Counted from the first letter of the stretch, positions 1 to 7,150 are shown. The stretch is DNA of 64,000 nucleotides from Streptomyces sp. MspMP-M5 (GCF_000373585.1 NZ_KB891893.1:1-64000); one strand, 5' to 3'. The notes: a model not told the origin generated them from the letters alone. Made by a program: numbers and translations.

Positions 1-146
1 ATCGCGTTCACGATCTCCCGCATCGCATAGGCGCCCTGATGACCGCTGACCGAGCGGTGCCGGTCCTTCCACGCGGTGATCACCGGCTCGATCAACGACC
101 ACTGCCCGTCCGATAAGTCGCTGGGATATGACTTGCGTTCACTCAC
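1..146 (-). CDS. IS5-family transposase, N-terminal fragment (runs off the left edge)
   Basis: The minus strand from a GTG at 146 reads an N-terminus of the type SERKSYPSDLSDGQWSLIEP, then a stretch ending in MREIVNA. This is the opening segment of IS5-group transposases common in Streptomyces. The frame is open to the window edge, so only about 48 codons are visible and the catalytic DDE residues lie outside. The gene sits across the 3' end of a helix-turn-helix regulator gene that it has apparently disrupted. The terminal inverted repeat should lie between about 147 and 270, but I could not fix its ends without the other half of the element. Confidence 0.8.
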   Translation of the reverse strand, partial: MSERKSYPSDLSDGQWSLIEPVITAWKDRHRSVSGHQGAYAMREIVNA

Positions 147-585
147 CCCGCCAACCCCAGCAGACCCCACACGACGGACCCGCGGATTCCGCCCACACCT
201 CACACCATCGGGCGACCACAGAACGACTCAAAGACTCACGAACCGCCCACTCAGCGTCCGACTCCAGCGTCAGGTAGTCCTTGTAACCGTTCGCAACCAC
301 GTCACCGTACGGCTGCCACCAGCCCTGCTTACCGGCGTCCTTGGCCAGTCCCTCCAGCGGCTCGACAACCTCCACGGCTTCGACGCCATACACCTTCAGG
401 AGTGGTTGCACGTCCTGTGGGCGCAGACGCGCCTTTGCGTTCTCGATGCGAGACAGCTTGCTCTCGTCCCAACCCATTGCCGCGGCGGCGCTTCCGAGGC
501 TCATGTTCACGCTGTTTCGGTACTTGCGTAGAGCCTCACCGAGTCGTCGCCGGCGGAGAGTTGGCACTGCTCTGACGTTCGGCAT
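139..585 (-). pseudogene. XRE-type regulator with DUF5753 start, truncated by the insertion element
   Basis: The frame from ATG 585 encodes an N-terminal helix-turn-helix (residues about 10-75, with RRRRLGEALRKYR and a recognition helix near WDESKLSRIENAK). The start of the DUF5753 domain follows (GWWQPYGDVVANGYKDYLTL). Family members normally have 270-290 residues. This one leaves the family pattern after about residue 103 (LESDAEWAV) and stops at 148, overlapping the transposase start. The rest of the gene is presumably left of the element. In this family the HTH regulates DUF397/WhiJ-type targets. The fragment is probably non-functional, and the DNA-binding part could still be made. Confidence 0.7.
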
Positions 586-957
586 GGTGCTGTTTGACAC
601 CCCCAAGGTGCTCGTGGAACGGCCCGGGTGCAGTTTCGCACCCGTCTGGTGCGCAAGTCGATAGGTCTCGGGTGCATTCTCTAGCGAATTCCGGTGCCAA
701 GCTTGCGAGTTGAGGTCTGGAAGATGCACTCTCTTCAACGGAAGGCGCGACGGCTCCAGCAGCTCTAATCGGGCTCGCAGTTCTACGTCGCCTGCGCTGC
801 CTGCCTGCCATTCATGCGGCACGGGAAGCAGCGGAGGTCCTGAGACGGCAGTGCTGCCAGCACAGGGACTCGCGCCTCCGCGGCAGTTAAGCGGTGCTGC
901 ACACGCTCCCGTTGTGGGCGGGACCGCGTCAGCAGTGATTCGTCTGGAGGGTCGAAC
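586..957. other. Divergent intergenic region upstream of the small-gene chain
   Basis: No convincing gene on either strand. It separates the truncated HTH gene (minus) from the small-gene chain (plus) and must hold both promoters. A strong ribosome binding site (GGAGGG, 946-951) lies six bases before the ATG at 958. I saw no clear -35/-10 pair or operator repeat. Confidence 0.4.
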
Positions 958-1149
958 ATGCCCCCTGCACTACCTCTGCGTCGATCGTCCACCGCGGGTC
1001 CGCGCCCCCAGCCGGCGGGCGCGCGGCAGCCCGCCAATGTTGAGCCCGCGCCGAAGGAGGCGAGGGAGTTTCAGGCGCGGAGGGGCGATCTCCGTACCTG
1101 GGACGCCAGCGCCTGGGAGACGTGGCTCGTCTACGGCGGCATGGCGTGA
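958..1149 (+). CDS. Small hypothetical protein, first gene of an overlapping chain
   Basis: A 63-residue protein beginning MPPALPLRRSS. It is rich in Pro, Ala and Arg at the N-terminus, with a more ordered C-terminus containing EAREFQARRGDLRTWDASAW. I do not recognise a family. The start is supported by GGAGGG six bases upstream. The stop TGA overlaps the next start as GTGA, which implies translational coupling and argues that both reading frames are real. No membrane segment or signal peptide is visible. Confidence 0.5.
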   Translation: MPPALPLRRSSTAGPRPQPAGARQPANVEPAPKEAREFQARRGDLRTWDASAWETWLVYGGMA

Positions 1150-1367
1150 CCTCCTCGGCCGGTCCGCCGGGGGGCAGCGCGGAGCCGCTCGGAGTCGGTG
1201 ACGTGGTCGAGTACGCCCCCGGGCGTACCGCCATCGTGACGGACATCTGTGCCGGTGTCCCCTGGCTGCGCGACCACGGCTTCAGGGAATGGCCGGCCGA
1301 CGACGCTGTCGAGATTCGGGTGGTGCGACGGAGGGCCGCGCGCACCTCGGAAGGGGACAGCTGGTGA
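1146..1367 (+). CDS. Small hypothetical protein, second in chain
   Basis: A 73-residue protein starting at the GTG that overlaps the previous stop (GTGA). The centre, LGVGDVVEYAPGRTAIVTDI, followed by RDHGFREWPADDAVEIRVVRR, looks like a compact beta-barrel fold. Short KOW or SH3-like proteins read this way, but the family is not identified. The 3' end again overlaps the next start by GTGA (1364-1367). Function unknown. Its position in a coupled chain beside a disrupted XRE/DUF5753 gene resembles conserved small-gene sets in Streptomyces. Confidence 0.5.
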   Translation: MTSSAGPPGGSAEPLGVGDVVEYAPGRTAIVTDICAGVPWLRDHGFREWPADDAVEIRVVRRRAARTSEGDSW

Positions 1368-1510
1368 CCGGTGACACGCCGACCGCCGGTGTCTCCGCCG
1401 GGCAGGAGGAGCCGGTGCGCCCCACCGTCGAAGACCTCTTGACGGAGGCCGCGAGGTTGAACGAAGCGATCAACAAGCACAGAGAACAGCTCGGAGGCCA
1501 TTCGGAATGA
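1364..1510 (+). CDS. Small hypothetical protein, third in chain
   Basis: A 48-residue protein from GTG 1364 with an acidic, probably helical second half (VEDLLTEAARLNEAINKHRE), the kind of short amphipathic helix that could mediate pairing. It overlaps both neighbours by four bases (GTGA upstream, ATGA downstream), and this is the main evidence that it is translated. Function unknown. Confidence 0.5.
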   Translation: MTGDTPTAGVSAGQEEPVRPTVEDLLTEAARLNEAINKHREQLGGHSE

Positions 1511-1680
1511 CTCACCCCGCGCTGCCAGGCTGGCGGGAAGTCCCCGCCCCCGTCGCCGGCTGCGACTGGTGCGCCATGCTCCACGAGGATCGCGCGAACG
1601 CGATCCGGCGGGGCGACGGTAGCGCCGAAAGCGACTCCAACGTCCTCATCCGGCACCATCACGCGGAAGCTCACCGATGA
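1507..1680 (+). CDS. Small Cys/His-containing hypothetical protein, fourth in chain
   Basis: A 57-residue protein from ATG 1507, overlapping the previous stop as ATGA. It contains GCDWC and, near the end, a histidine cluster (IRHHHAEAHR). The CxxC plus histidines could bind a metal, but no family is recognised. A further ATGA overlap at 1677 could open another 54-codon frame (1677-1841) of very low complexity, which I did not accept as a gene. An alternative frame over 1640-1735 reads more like protein (HLATCATAAAPYLTRRR), so the true 3' end may differ by a frameshift. Confidence 0.45.
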   Translation: MTHPALPGWREVPAPVAGCDWCAMLHEDRANAIRRGDGSAESDSNVLIRHHHAEAHR

Positions 1681-1848
1681 TCCCGCGCATGCTGCGGCCC
1701 CCCCCGGCCACCTGGCGACATGCGCCACAGCGGCCGCCCCGTACCTCACACGGAGGCGCTGAACCCATAGCTCGCAGTGCCTCGGCGGCCGTTGGCCCGG
1801 CCGCCGAGGCGGAACGCCACCACACCCGACTCAAGGGATGACAACGCA

Positions 1849-2166
1849 ATGCGTGACTTTATCGCCTGCCTGTTCATCTGGTTAGGGGAACCCCTCCGCC
1901 AACGTCTGCGCACCCTTCACCGGCGTGCCAGTAGCTGGCTCTCCCCGCCACCGCCTCCGTCAGCCTCCCCGGGGGTTCTCCAGCGGCCGACGTACGACCG
2001 GGACCCGCTGCCTGATCACGTGCTGGCTCTGCGCATGCCGTTCGATGGGCATGCAGTCAGCCCCGCGCGGCCCTATTACATCGCCTCCGAATTCTCCCTC
2101 CGTTCCGCGGAGGCAGTTCAGCTCACCAATGTCTGGTGGCCGACTCACGCGGGGGCCGGCCTGTGA
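1849..2166 (+). CDS. Hypothetical protein with a TTA codon
   Basis: A 105-residue protein from ATG 1849 beginning MRDFIACLFIWLGEPLRQR, a short hydrophobic N-terminal helix. A proline-rich linker and a C-terminal half with PFDGHAVSPARPYYIASEF follow. Small proteins of this layout recur beside XRE/DUF5753 genes in streptomycetes, but the function is not known to me. Codon 12 (in FIWLG) is the rare leucine codon TTA, so translation should depend on the bldA tRNA. The stop overlaps the next start as GTGA (2163-2166). Confidence 0.55.
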   Translation: MRDFIACLFIWLGEPLRQRLRTLHRRASSWLSPPPPPSASPGVLQRPTYDRDPLPDHVLALRMPFDGHAVSPARPYYIASEFSLRSAEAVQLTNVWWPTHAGAGL

Positions 2167-2327
2167 AGAAGAAGGCCAAGTCGCCCTGGACCGAGCTGCC
2201 CACGACCCGCGAGTGCACGCCCAAAGAGCTGGCCGCCGTCCGCAACTTGGTGCACAGGCGCCTACGTGACCCCAACGACCGCACCACGATCCTCACTGCC
2301 CTGGGCCTGGGGAAACAACCGGTGTAG
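2163..2327 (+). CDS. Small basic hypothetical protein, last in chain
   Basis: A 54-residue lysine-rich protein from GTG 2163, beginning with three lysines and containing TPKELAAVRNLVHRRLRDPN and a C-terminal TALGLGKQPV. It is mostly helical and has no recognised domain. It overlaps the preceding gene by GTGA and is probably cotranslated. It ends the small-gene chain. The 295 bases that follow hold no supported gene. Confidence 0.5.
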   Translation: MKKKAKSPWTELPTTRECTPKELAAVRNLVHRRLRDPNDRTTILTALGLGKQPV

Positions 2328-2622
2328 CACCCGTGATGGCCGCCTTGCTCCGCCAGCGGCCATCGCCGCACGGATTGCTCCGCGGTCGGGGAAGCCACTA
2401 CGGCCCCTGGCCGCCGAGTATCTGCGCCGCCAGCAACTCCTGGGGGAGCGCCCGCCGGCGGCCGGGACGGCTCGGAGTACCCCACTCCTTCGCACGTGCC
2501 TCCTCTCACCGGCTGCCCGCCGCACTCATGTCTGTGGGCAGGCAGCCGCCCCACACGCTCCACACCCATGGCGGCCGTCCGGGTTAGGGCCGCACCACGA
2601 CAGCAACGAACCGAGGAAGGCG

Positions 2623-3507
2623 ATGACCGAGATCATCACCGTCGCCCAGTGGAACATCGAGCACGATGGGGGACTGGACGGCCGGCGCTGGCAGCTCGCC
2701 CACGAGATCCTGCACTCCCATCGGCCGGACATCGTGCTACGCCAGGAAATGACGCACAGTCATGCAGACGGTCGGCGGCGCCTCTTCGCTGCCGAAAGCG
2801 CCCTGGGCATGCGCGGTTTCATCGCTGCGGCCACTCCCGAGAGCCCCAACGCCTGCGGCCTGTTCATCGGCCCCGACCTGTTCAAGCCCGTAGCTCAGTA
2901 CCACCACGAAACCCTGTGGTGGCACCCCATGTGCAACGTCGTCGTCCGGCTCGGCGACTGCCCCATACTCATCTCGTTGGCGTCGTTCCACCTGTGTAGC
3001 CATGACCCGGAGACCCGCCTTACCGAGGCTCGCCGCCTCATCACACTCGGCAAACCCGGCATGATCAGCCTGGTCGGCGGTGACTGCAACAGCTACCCAC
3101 ACATCCCCGAGCCCAACAAACTCCCCCACTGGCCGTCGGTGCCAGACCGTGCTCATATCGCCGCCCGCACCTACCTCGACGGCGGCAAGCTCCTCAGCGA
3201 CACCCGCCCCGACCGCGTGCTCACCGCCGCCGGATTCGTGGATCTCGCCCGCTACGCCTACAACCACCTCAGCCAAGACCAGGCTCTCGCCGCCACCGCC
3301 GGCCATGAGAAGCCCCTGCAAGGCGGCCCGCAGCGCATTGACCGCATGTACGGCACGGGCGGCATCGCCGCTGCCCTCACCAGCGTGCAGGTCATCGACA
3401 CCGAAGACACCCGCAAAGCCTCCGATCACGCGCTGGTGATCGCCAAGTTCGACCGCCGCAAACTCGAACGCCTCCTCTACGCAACGGACGTCGCCGCGGT
3501 CGCTTAG
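2623..3507 (+). CDS. Endonuclease/exonuclease/phosphatase (EEP) family protein
   Basis: A 294-residue protein whose motifs match the metal-dependent EEP fold: AQWNIEHD near residues 9-15 (metal-ligand Asn), RPDIVLRQEM with Glu42, GGDCNSYPH in the middle (the GDxN motif) and KASDHALV near the C-terminus (the SDH motif). No signal peptide is visible, so it is likely cytoplasmic. The substrate could be DNA, RNA or a phosphodiester and cannot be told from sequence. ATG 2623 is chosen because AGGAAGG lies 3-9 bases upstream and family homology begins right there. The gene lies between the small-gene chain and the lasso cluster. A link to either is possible but unproven. Confidence 0.8.
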   Translation: MTEIITVAQWNIEHDGGLDGRRWQLAHEILHSHRPDIVLRQEMTHSHADGRRRLFAAESALGMRGFIAAATPESPNACGLFIGPDLFKPVAQYHHETLWWHPMCNVVVRLGDCPILISLASFHLCSHDPETRLTEARRLITLGKPGMISLVGGDCNSYPHIPEPNKLPHWPSVPDRAHIAARTYLDGGKLLSDTRPDRVLTAAGFVDLARYAYNHLSQDQALAATAGHEKPLQGGPQRIDRMYGTGGIAAALTSVQVIDTEDTRKASDHALVIAKFDRRKLERLLYATDVAAVA

Positions 3508-3718
3508 CGCCGATCGGTACGACACCAGCCGCCGGCCGCACCACGGCCCGGCACCCAAGACTCCGCCCCAGCCCGGCATACCCGAACACCGCACGGCACC
3601 TCGTTCGGAGCCCAGCGGGGGCGGCACCAGCCCCGACCCCGAGGCGTACGGCCCCAAAGCAGCCGCGTGTCCCGAGGGAGGGCCAAGTAATGACGGTTTT
3701 CAGACGAGAGAACAGCAC

Positions 3719-3874
3719 ATGGGCAACGAAAAAAAGACGGTGGACGCCGCCAAGGGGCGCCGGGATCGCGACGCCAAGAACGACGGCGCCTCCACACCGA
3801 AGGAGAAGCAGCGAGGGGTGTCCACCCACCTGGACGAGAAGGGCTACAGGGAAGGCCGCTGGTACGGCGGATAG
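3719..3874 (+). CDS. Small charged hypothetical protein upstream of the lasso cluster
   Basis: A 51-residue, very hydrophilic protein from ATG 3719 (MGNEKKTVDAAKGRRDRDAK at the start, GYREGRWYGG at the end). It is dominated by Lys, Arg, Asp and Glu and is probably unstructured except for the aromatic C-terminus. A weak GAGAG lies about ten bases upstream. No family is recognised. It lacks lasso-leader features (no LxTx-G cleavage pattern), so I do not call it a second precursor. It lies 183 bases before the precursor reading frame, same strand. Confidence 0.4.
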   Translation: MGNEKKTVDAAKGRRDRDAKNDGASTPKEKQRGVSTHLDEKGYREGRWYGG

Positions 3875-4084
3875 CGGCTACCCGCGCCCTTCGACCCGGT
3901 GCCGATGACCATCACACGCCTCGGCGCCGCAGCTTCCCGGCTGCCGTCACGCGCCAGCCACCACAGACCCCGCCCTCTTGCGGCCGGCACAGCGAAACCC
4001 GACCGTACGAAGGCGGCTTCCCCAACCCAACGACAACACCGAGAGGAGGTAGGGACGTTGACTCATCAGAACGGAGACACGCAG

Positions 4085-4201
4085 ATGAAGCCGGCGCAGG
4101 TCGATGACCAGCCGGACGTGATCAACCTCGGCGACGCCGCCACGCTCACGCGTGGCGGTGAGGACCAGGGCGTGGAGAACAAGCGCGCACCGTACGACTG
4201 A
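4085..4201 (+). CDS. Lasso peptide precursor, albusnodin-like
   Basis: A 38-residue precursor. The leader (residues 1-23) ends INLGDAATLTR, with the lasso-leader LG...LT pattern and the conserved Thr at position -2 (Thr22). The predicted core is residues 24-38, GGEDQGVENKRAPYD: Gly1 would close onto Glu8 (eight-residue ring), and Lys10 sits two residues past the ring. From memory, albusnodin of Streptomyces albus is a lasso peptide of the same pattern (Glu8, Lys10 acetylated, Arg11) made with a cluster-encoded acetyltransferase. The aromatic of the usual YxxP leader motif is missing (Asp7). ATG 4085 has GGAG at 4073-4076. An in-frame TTG at 4058 with a stronger AGGAGGT (4044-4050) would add nine residues. 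Confidence 0.85.
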   Translation: MKPAQVDDQPDVINLGDAATLTRGGEDQGVENKRAPYD

Positions 4202-4222
4202 TCGCCACCACATCACCGCGGT

Positions 4223-4249
4223 GGCCCCCGTGCCTTAGGCGCGGGGGCC
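4223..4249 (+). terminator. Intercistronic hairpin between lasso precursor and cyclase genes
   Basis: GGCCCCCG (4223-4230) pairs with CGGGGGCC (4242-4249), with an inner GCC/GGC pair closing a TTA loop. No T-run follows, so it may be a partial terminator or a 3' stabiliser that keeps precursor mRNA in excess over the enzyme genes, as reported for stem-loops in other lasso operons. Confidence 0.6.
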
Positions 4250-4287
4250 GCCCCTCTCGTCCCCCAACACTGCTGAAAGAGGTGGCC

Positions 4288-5979
4288 ATGACCATGCGTT
4301 GGTTTGGAGGATGCGCCCCGGAGGGCCCGCAGCTCGCGCCGGAAGGCGCCCGGGTGCTCTGGAGCGAGCCCCGATTATGGATGGTGGGCAAATGGCCGAC
4401 CCCGCTGATACGGATGGCCAAGAGCAGAACGGCGCTTTTGGCCGTCATCGGCCCGTGCGCCGCGACCCAGCAGGACCTCGCCCCGGCCCTCACCGCCCCC
4501 GACCTTGCCAAAGCCGTCGGACACTGGCCCGGCTCGTACACCGCAGTGCGCTTCACCGCCCGCGCGGTTGTGGAGATCGTCACCGATCCCACTGGCGCCT
4601 GCCCCCTCTACACCGCCCACACCCCCCACGGCATCGTGTGGGGCTCCAGCGCCCGCGCCCTCGCCCCCCTCACCGGCGGGGAAGTGGACACCGACTGGCT
4701 CGCCGCCTACCTCTGGGACACCGCGGCACCGAGGGACGACCGTAGCCCTTGGGAAGGCGTTCGCCCCGTACCGCCCGGTCACGTCCTAACGCTCGCCGCG
4801 GGCGGCTCCCGATTCCTGCAACCGTGGTGGTCGTCCCCCACGCCCCGCCCGCGCACCGAGGCCCTTCGTGGCCTTCGCCACGCGTTGACTGAAGGCGTCC
4901 GCGCCCGCGTCGAAGACACACCATCCGCCACCGACCTCGGCGGCATGGACTCCACCACCCTCGCCGTCATCGCAGCCCGCCACCGCCCCCTCACCGCCAT
5001 CACCGCCTACCCCCTCGGCCACACTGAAGGCGGGGACCTCGACTATGCCCGAGCCCTGCGTGTACCGGGCCTAACCAAGATCGAATTCCCTCTTGAAGCG
5101 GCCCACTTGCCGTTCGCACCCGCCATCACGCCGATGCCGGCAACTGACGAACCGCCGCCTTCCACCGCCGTATGGGCCATGCTCTCCGCCCAGCTCCGCC
5201 TCGCAAAGGCCCAAGGAACTGTCCGGCAACTCACCGGCGATGGCGGCGACCACCTCTTCCTGGCCTCACCACGACACCTTGTGGACCTCGCCCACGACCG
5301 GCGTTGGCTCCCCCTCATGCGCGACGCCCTGGCCTGGGCACGCCTCCGGCGCCAAGCTCCTGGCCCGCTCATCACCGCCGCGCTCCGCGGTGACACCGAG
5401 GGCATCGCACGCCCCTGGCTGGCCCGCCCGCCGTGGCTCACACCCGACACCCCCGAACCCCGCTGGCGCTCGGGAAACGCCACACAGGCCCTGATCTCCT
5501 CCATGCGCACCGTCGCACGCACCGCCCACGCCGATGCCCAGCTCTGCGACGACGTCGGCATCGAACTCCACAACCCCTACCTCGACGGCGCGGTCCTCAC
5601 CGCCGTTGCCGCCGCCCCCGCCGAAGCCCGGTTCTCCGCACACCGCTACAAGCCGCTCCTCGTAGATGCCGTGGGCGACCTGCTCCCTGCACTTCACCGA
5701 GACCGCGCCACGAAAGGCACCTTCACCTCCTCGTTCCACCACGGCCTCCGTGCCAACCTCCGGCGTGTCCTCGACCTCACCGACGGCCAACTCGCTGCCC
5801 GCGGCCTCATCAATCCCGCCCCCCTCCGCACCACCATCCACGCCGCGGCGATGGGCGCGGAAACCAACTGGGCCCGGCTCCTCCCCACGCTGGCCGCAGA
5901 GCAGTGGCTCGCCACCATCGACCGCACATCAGCCGTCCGATGGCACGACACCACCCCCGCCCCGGCAGGCCGCCGATGA
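4288..5979 (+). CDS. Lasso cyclase (asparagine synthetase-like, C protein)
   Basis: A 563-residue homologue of asparagine synthetase B. It would activate the Glu8 side chain with ATP and join it to the core N-terminus. The N-terminal glutaminase-like half (about 1-190) starts MTMRWFGG and lacks the catalytic N-terminal Cys of true Asn synthetases, as in lasso cyclases. The C-terminal ATP-pyrophosphatase half holds the P-loop region DLGGMDSTT near residue 215, where SGGxDS is usual (Ser replaced by Leu), and a later LTGDGGDHLFL motif. ATG 4288 has AGAGG five bases upstream; GTG 4282 and ATG 4294 are alternatives. One TTA codon (4375-4377) suggests bldA dependence. The stop overlaps the next start (ATGA). 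Confidence 0.85.
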   Translation: MTMRWFGGCAPEGPQLAPEGARVLWSEPRLWMVGKWPTPLIRMAKSRTALLAVIGPCAATQQDLAPALTAPDLAKAVGHWPGSYTAVRFTARAVVEIVTDPTGACPLYTAHTPHGIVWGSSARALAPLTGGEVDTDWLAAYLWDTAAPRDDRSPWEGVRPVPPGHVLTLAAGGSRFLQPWWSSPTPRPRTEALRGLRHALTEGVRARVEDTPSATDLGGMDSTTLAVIAARHRPLTAITAYPLGHTEGGDLDYARALRVPGLTKIEFPLEAAHLPFAPAITPMPATDEPPPSTAVWAMLSAQLRLAKAQGTVRQLTGDGGDHLFLASPRHLVDLAHDRRWLPLMRDALAWARLRRQAPGPLITAALRGDTEGIARPWLARPPWLTPDTPEPRWRSGNATQALISSMRTVARTAHADAQLCDDVGIELHNPYLDGAVLTAVAAAPAEARFSAHRYKPLLVDAVGDLLPALHRDRATKGTFTSSFHHGLRANLRRVLDLTDGQLAARGLINPAPLRTTIHAAAMGAETNWARLLPTLAAEQWLATIDRTSAVRWHDTTPAPAGRR

Positions 5980-6599
5980 ACGCCGCCGCACACACCGTCG
6001 TCGCCATCACCGCCAGCGCCCGCGTGATCATCAACTACGACACCGGCAACACCGAAATGCGACGGCTGAACGGCCAGCCCGTTACCGGCACCATCGTCCA
6101 CATCAGGCCCTCCGCTCCCACCTGGGGCACAACGGAAGCACGCGCCACACTCACCCCCAACGGCTACACGCCCCTGCACTGGCGCCTGGCCGCCATCCCG
6201 GCGGTACTCCTCACCGCCGCCGTACGGGCCTGCGGCCCACGCCGCCGGCGCTTCCGCCGCCTCGTACAACTCGCCCGATCCGGACGGCACTTTGTCCCCG
6301 CGACTCGCATCCAGGCTGAGTACGCCGTCCGTGCCGTCCGCCGGGCCTCCTACGCTATGCCCACCGCCTGGGCCTGTTTGGAGGAGTCCGTCGCGGCCAC
6401 CGCTCTACTCGCCCTCGCCGGCCGCCGCGCCGAATGGCGCCACGGCCTGGCCACCGACCCCGTACGGTTGCACGCCTGGCTCGTTGACGCCCGAGGGAGA
6501 CCCGTCGAAGAACCCGAGGACACCTTGCTTTACACCGCTACATACACGCCAGACGGCCCCGGCCCCGCCTGCCGGGCCCGGAGGGAGAACGCAACGTGA
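5976..6599 (+). CDS. Lasso leader peptidase (B protein, transglutaminase-like) with degenerate recognition domain
   Basis: A 207-residue protein. The C-terminal half is the lasso B2 cysteine-protease fold: Cys in TAWACLEESVAATALL (about residue 130), His in VRLHAWLVDARG (about 164) and the following Asp complete the triad that removes the leader after residue 23. The N-terminal 75 residues contain RVIINYDTGNTEMRRLNG, which resembles the first beta-hairpin of the PqqD-like RIPP recognition element but without a complete domain. This fits the missing YxxP Tyr in the leader. It overlaps the cyclase stop (ATGA, 5976) and the next start (GTGA, 6596), so B, C and the acetyltransferase are translationally coupled. 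Confidence 0.8.
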   Translation: MNAAAHTVVAITASARVIINYDTGNTEMRRLNGQPVTGTIVHIRPSAPTWGTTEARATLTPNGYTPLHWRLAAIPAVLLTAAVRACGPRRRRFRRLVQLARSGRHFVPATRIQAEYAVRAVRRASYAMPTAWACLEESVAATALLALAGRRAEWRHGLATDPVRLHAWLVDARGRPVEEPEDTLLYTATYTPDGPGPACRARRENAT

Positions 6600-7150
6600 G
6601 TGACCCGCACATCGTGCTGACCGGCGAGCGCCTCGCCCTGGGCTTGCCGCGCGAGGACATGCTGCCGGAATATCACCGGTGGGAGACCGACTACCGCACT
6701 CTTCTCGGCTACGGCGCCCAATTCCCCCAGTCCTGGGAATCCCGCGTTGCCGGCTGGGAACGCCTCCGCAAGAGCTCCAGCTCACCGCAGTTCGAAGTCG
6801 TCCGCACCGACGAGCAGACGGCCATCGGTCTCACCACGCTCCACATCAACCAGGTCACCCGGACCGCCGAGTTCGTGATGATGCTGGCCCCGCACGAACG
6901 CGGCAAGAGCTACGCAACCGAAGCCGCCCGCCTCACCCTCGACTGGGCCTTCCACATCGGCGCCCTACGCACGGTCTGGCTCAAAGTTCTCGAACCCAAC
7001 CATGCCGGCATCGCCGCCTACGAGAAGGCTGGGTTCCAGCGCGCCGGCCGGCTCCGGCAAACCGGGTTCTGGCTCGGGAAGCCCGCCGACGAGCTGATCA
7101 TGGATGCCCTCCCCGAAGACCTCGTCGGGCCTTCCGTGATCACCGAATAG
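6596..7150 (+). CDS. GNAT acetyltransferase of the lasso cluster
   Basis: A 184-residue RimJ/RimL-type N-acetyltransferase from GTG 6596. The fold is readable as TGERLALGLPR at the N-terminus, a central FVMMLAPHERGKSYATEAA with the acetyl-CoA loop, then WLKVLEPNHAGIAAYEKAGF, the usual fourth GNAT motif. It overlaps the B gene by GTGA. Position and family point to transfer of an acetyl group to Lys10 of the core, as in albusnodin biosynthesis, where the acetyltransferase was reported as needed for production. A self-resistance or unrelated GNAT role is possible but less likely given the coupling. Confidence 0.85.
   Translation: MSDPHIVLTGERLALGLPREDMLPEYHRWETDYRTLLGYGAQFPQSWESRVAGWERLRKSSSSPQFEVVRTDEQTAIGLTTLHINQVTRTAEFVMMLAPHERGKSYATEAARLTLDWAFHIGALRTVWLKVLEPNHAGIAAYEKAGFQRAGRLRQTGFWLGKPADELIMDALPEDLVGPSVITE

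Noticed and set aside
1677..1841. 54-codon frame starting at the ATGA overlap with the small gene ending at 1680
   Set aside because: Composition is Arg/Pro/Ala low complexity and another frame over the same bases looks more protein-like. The overlap alone is too weak.
3719..3874. Second lasso precursor
   Set aside because: No LG...LT leader pattern, no Thr at -2 before a Gly, and no Asp/Glu at ring position 7-9 of a plausible core.
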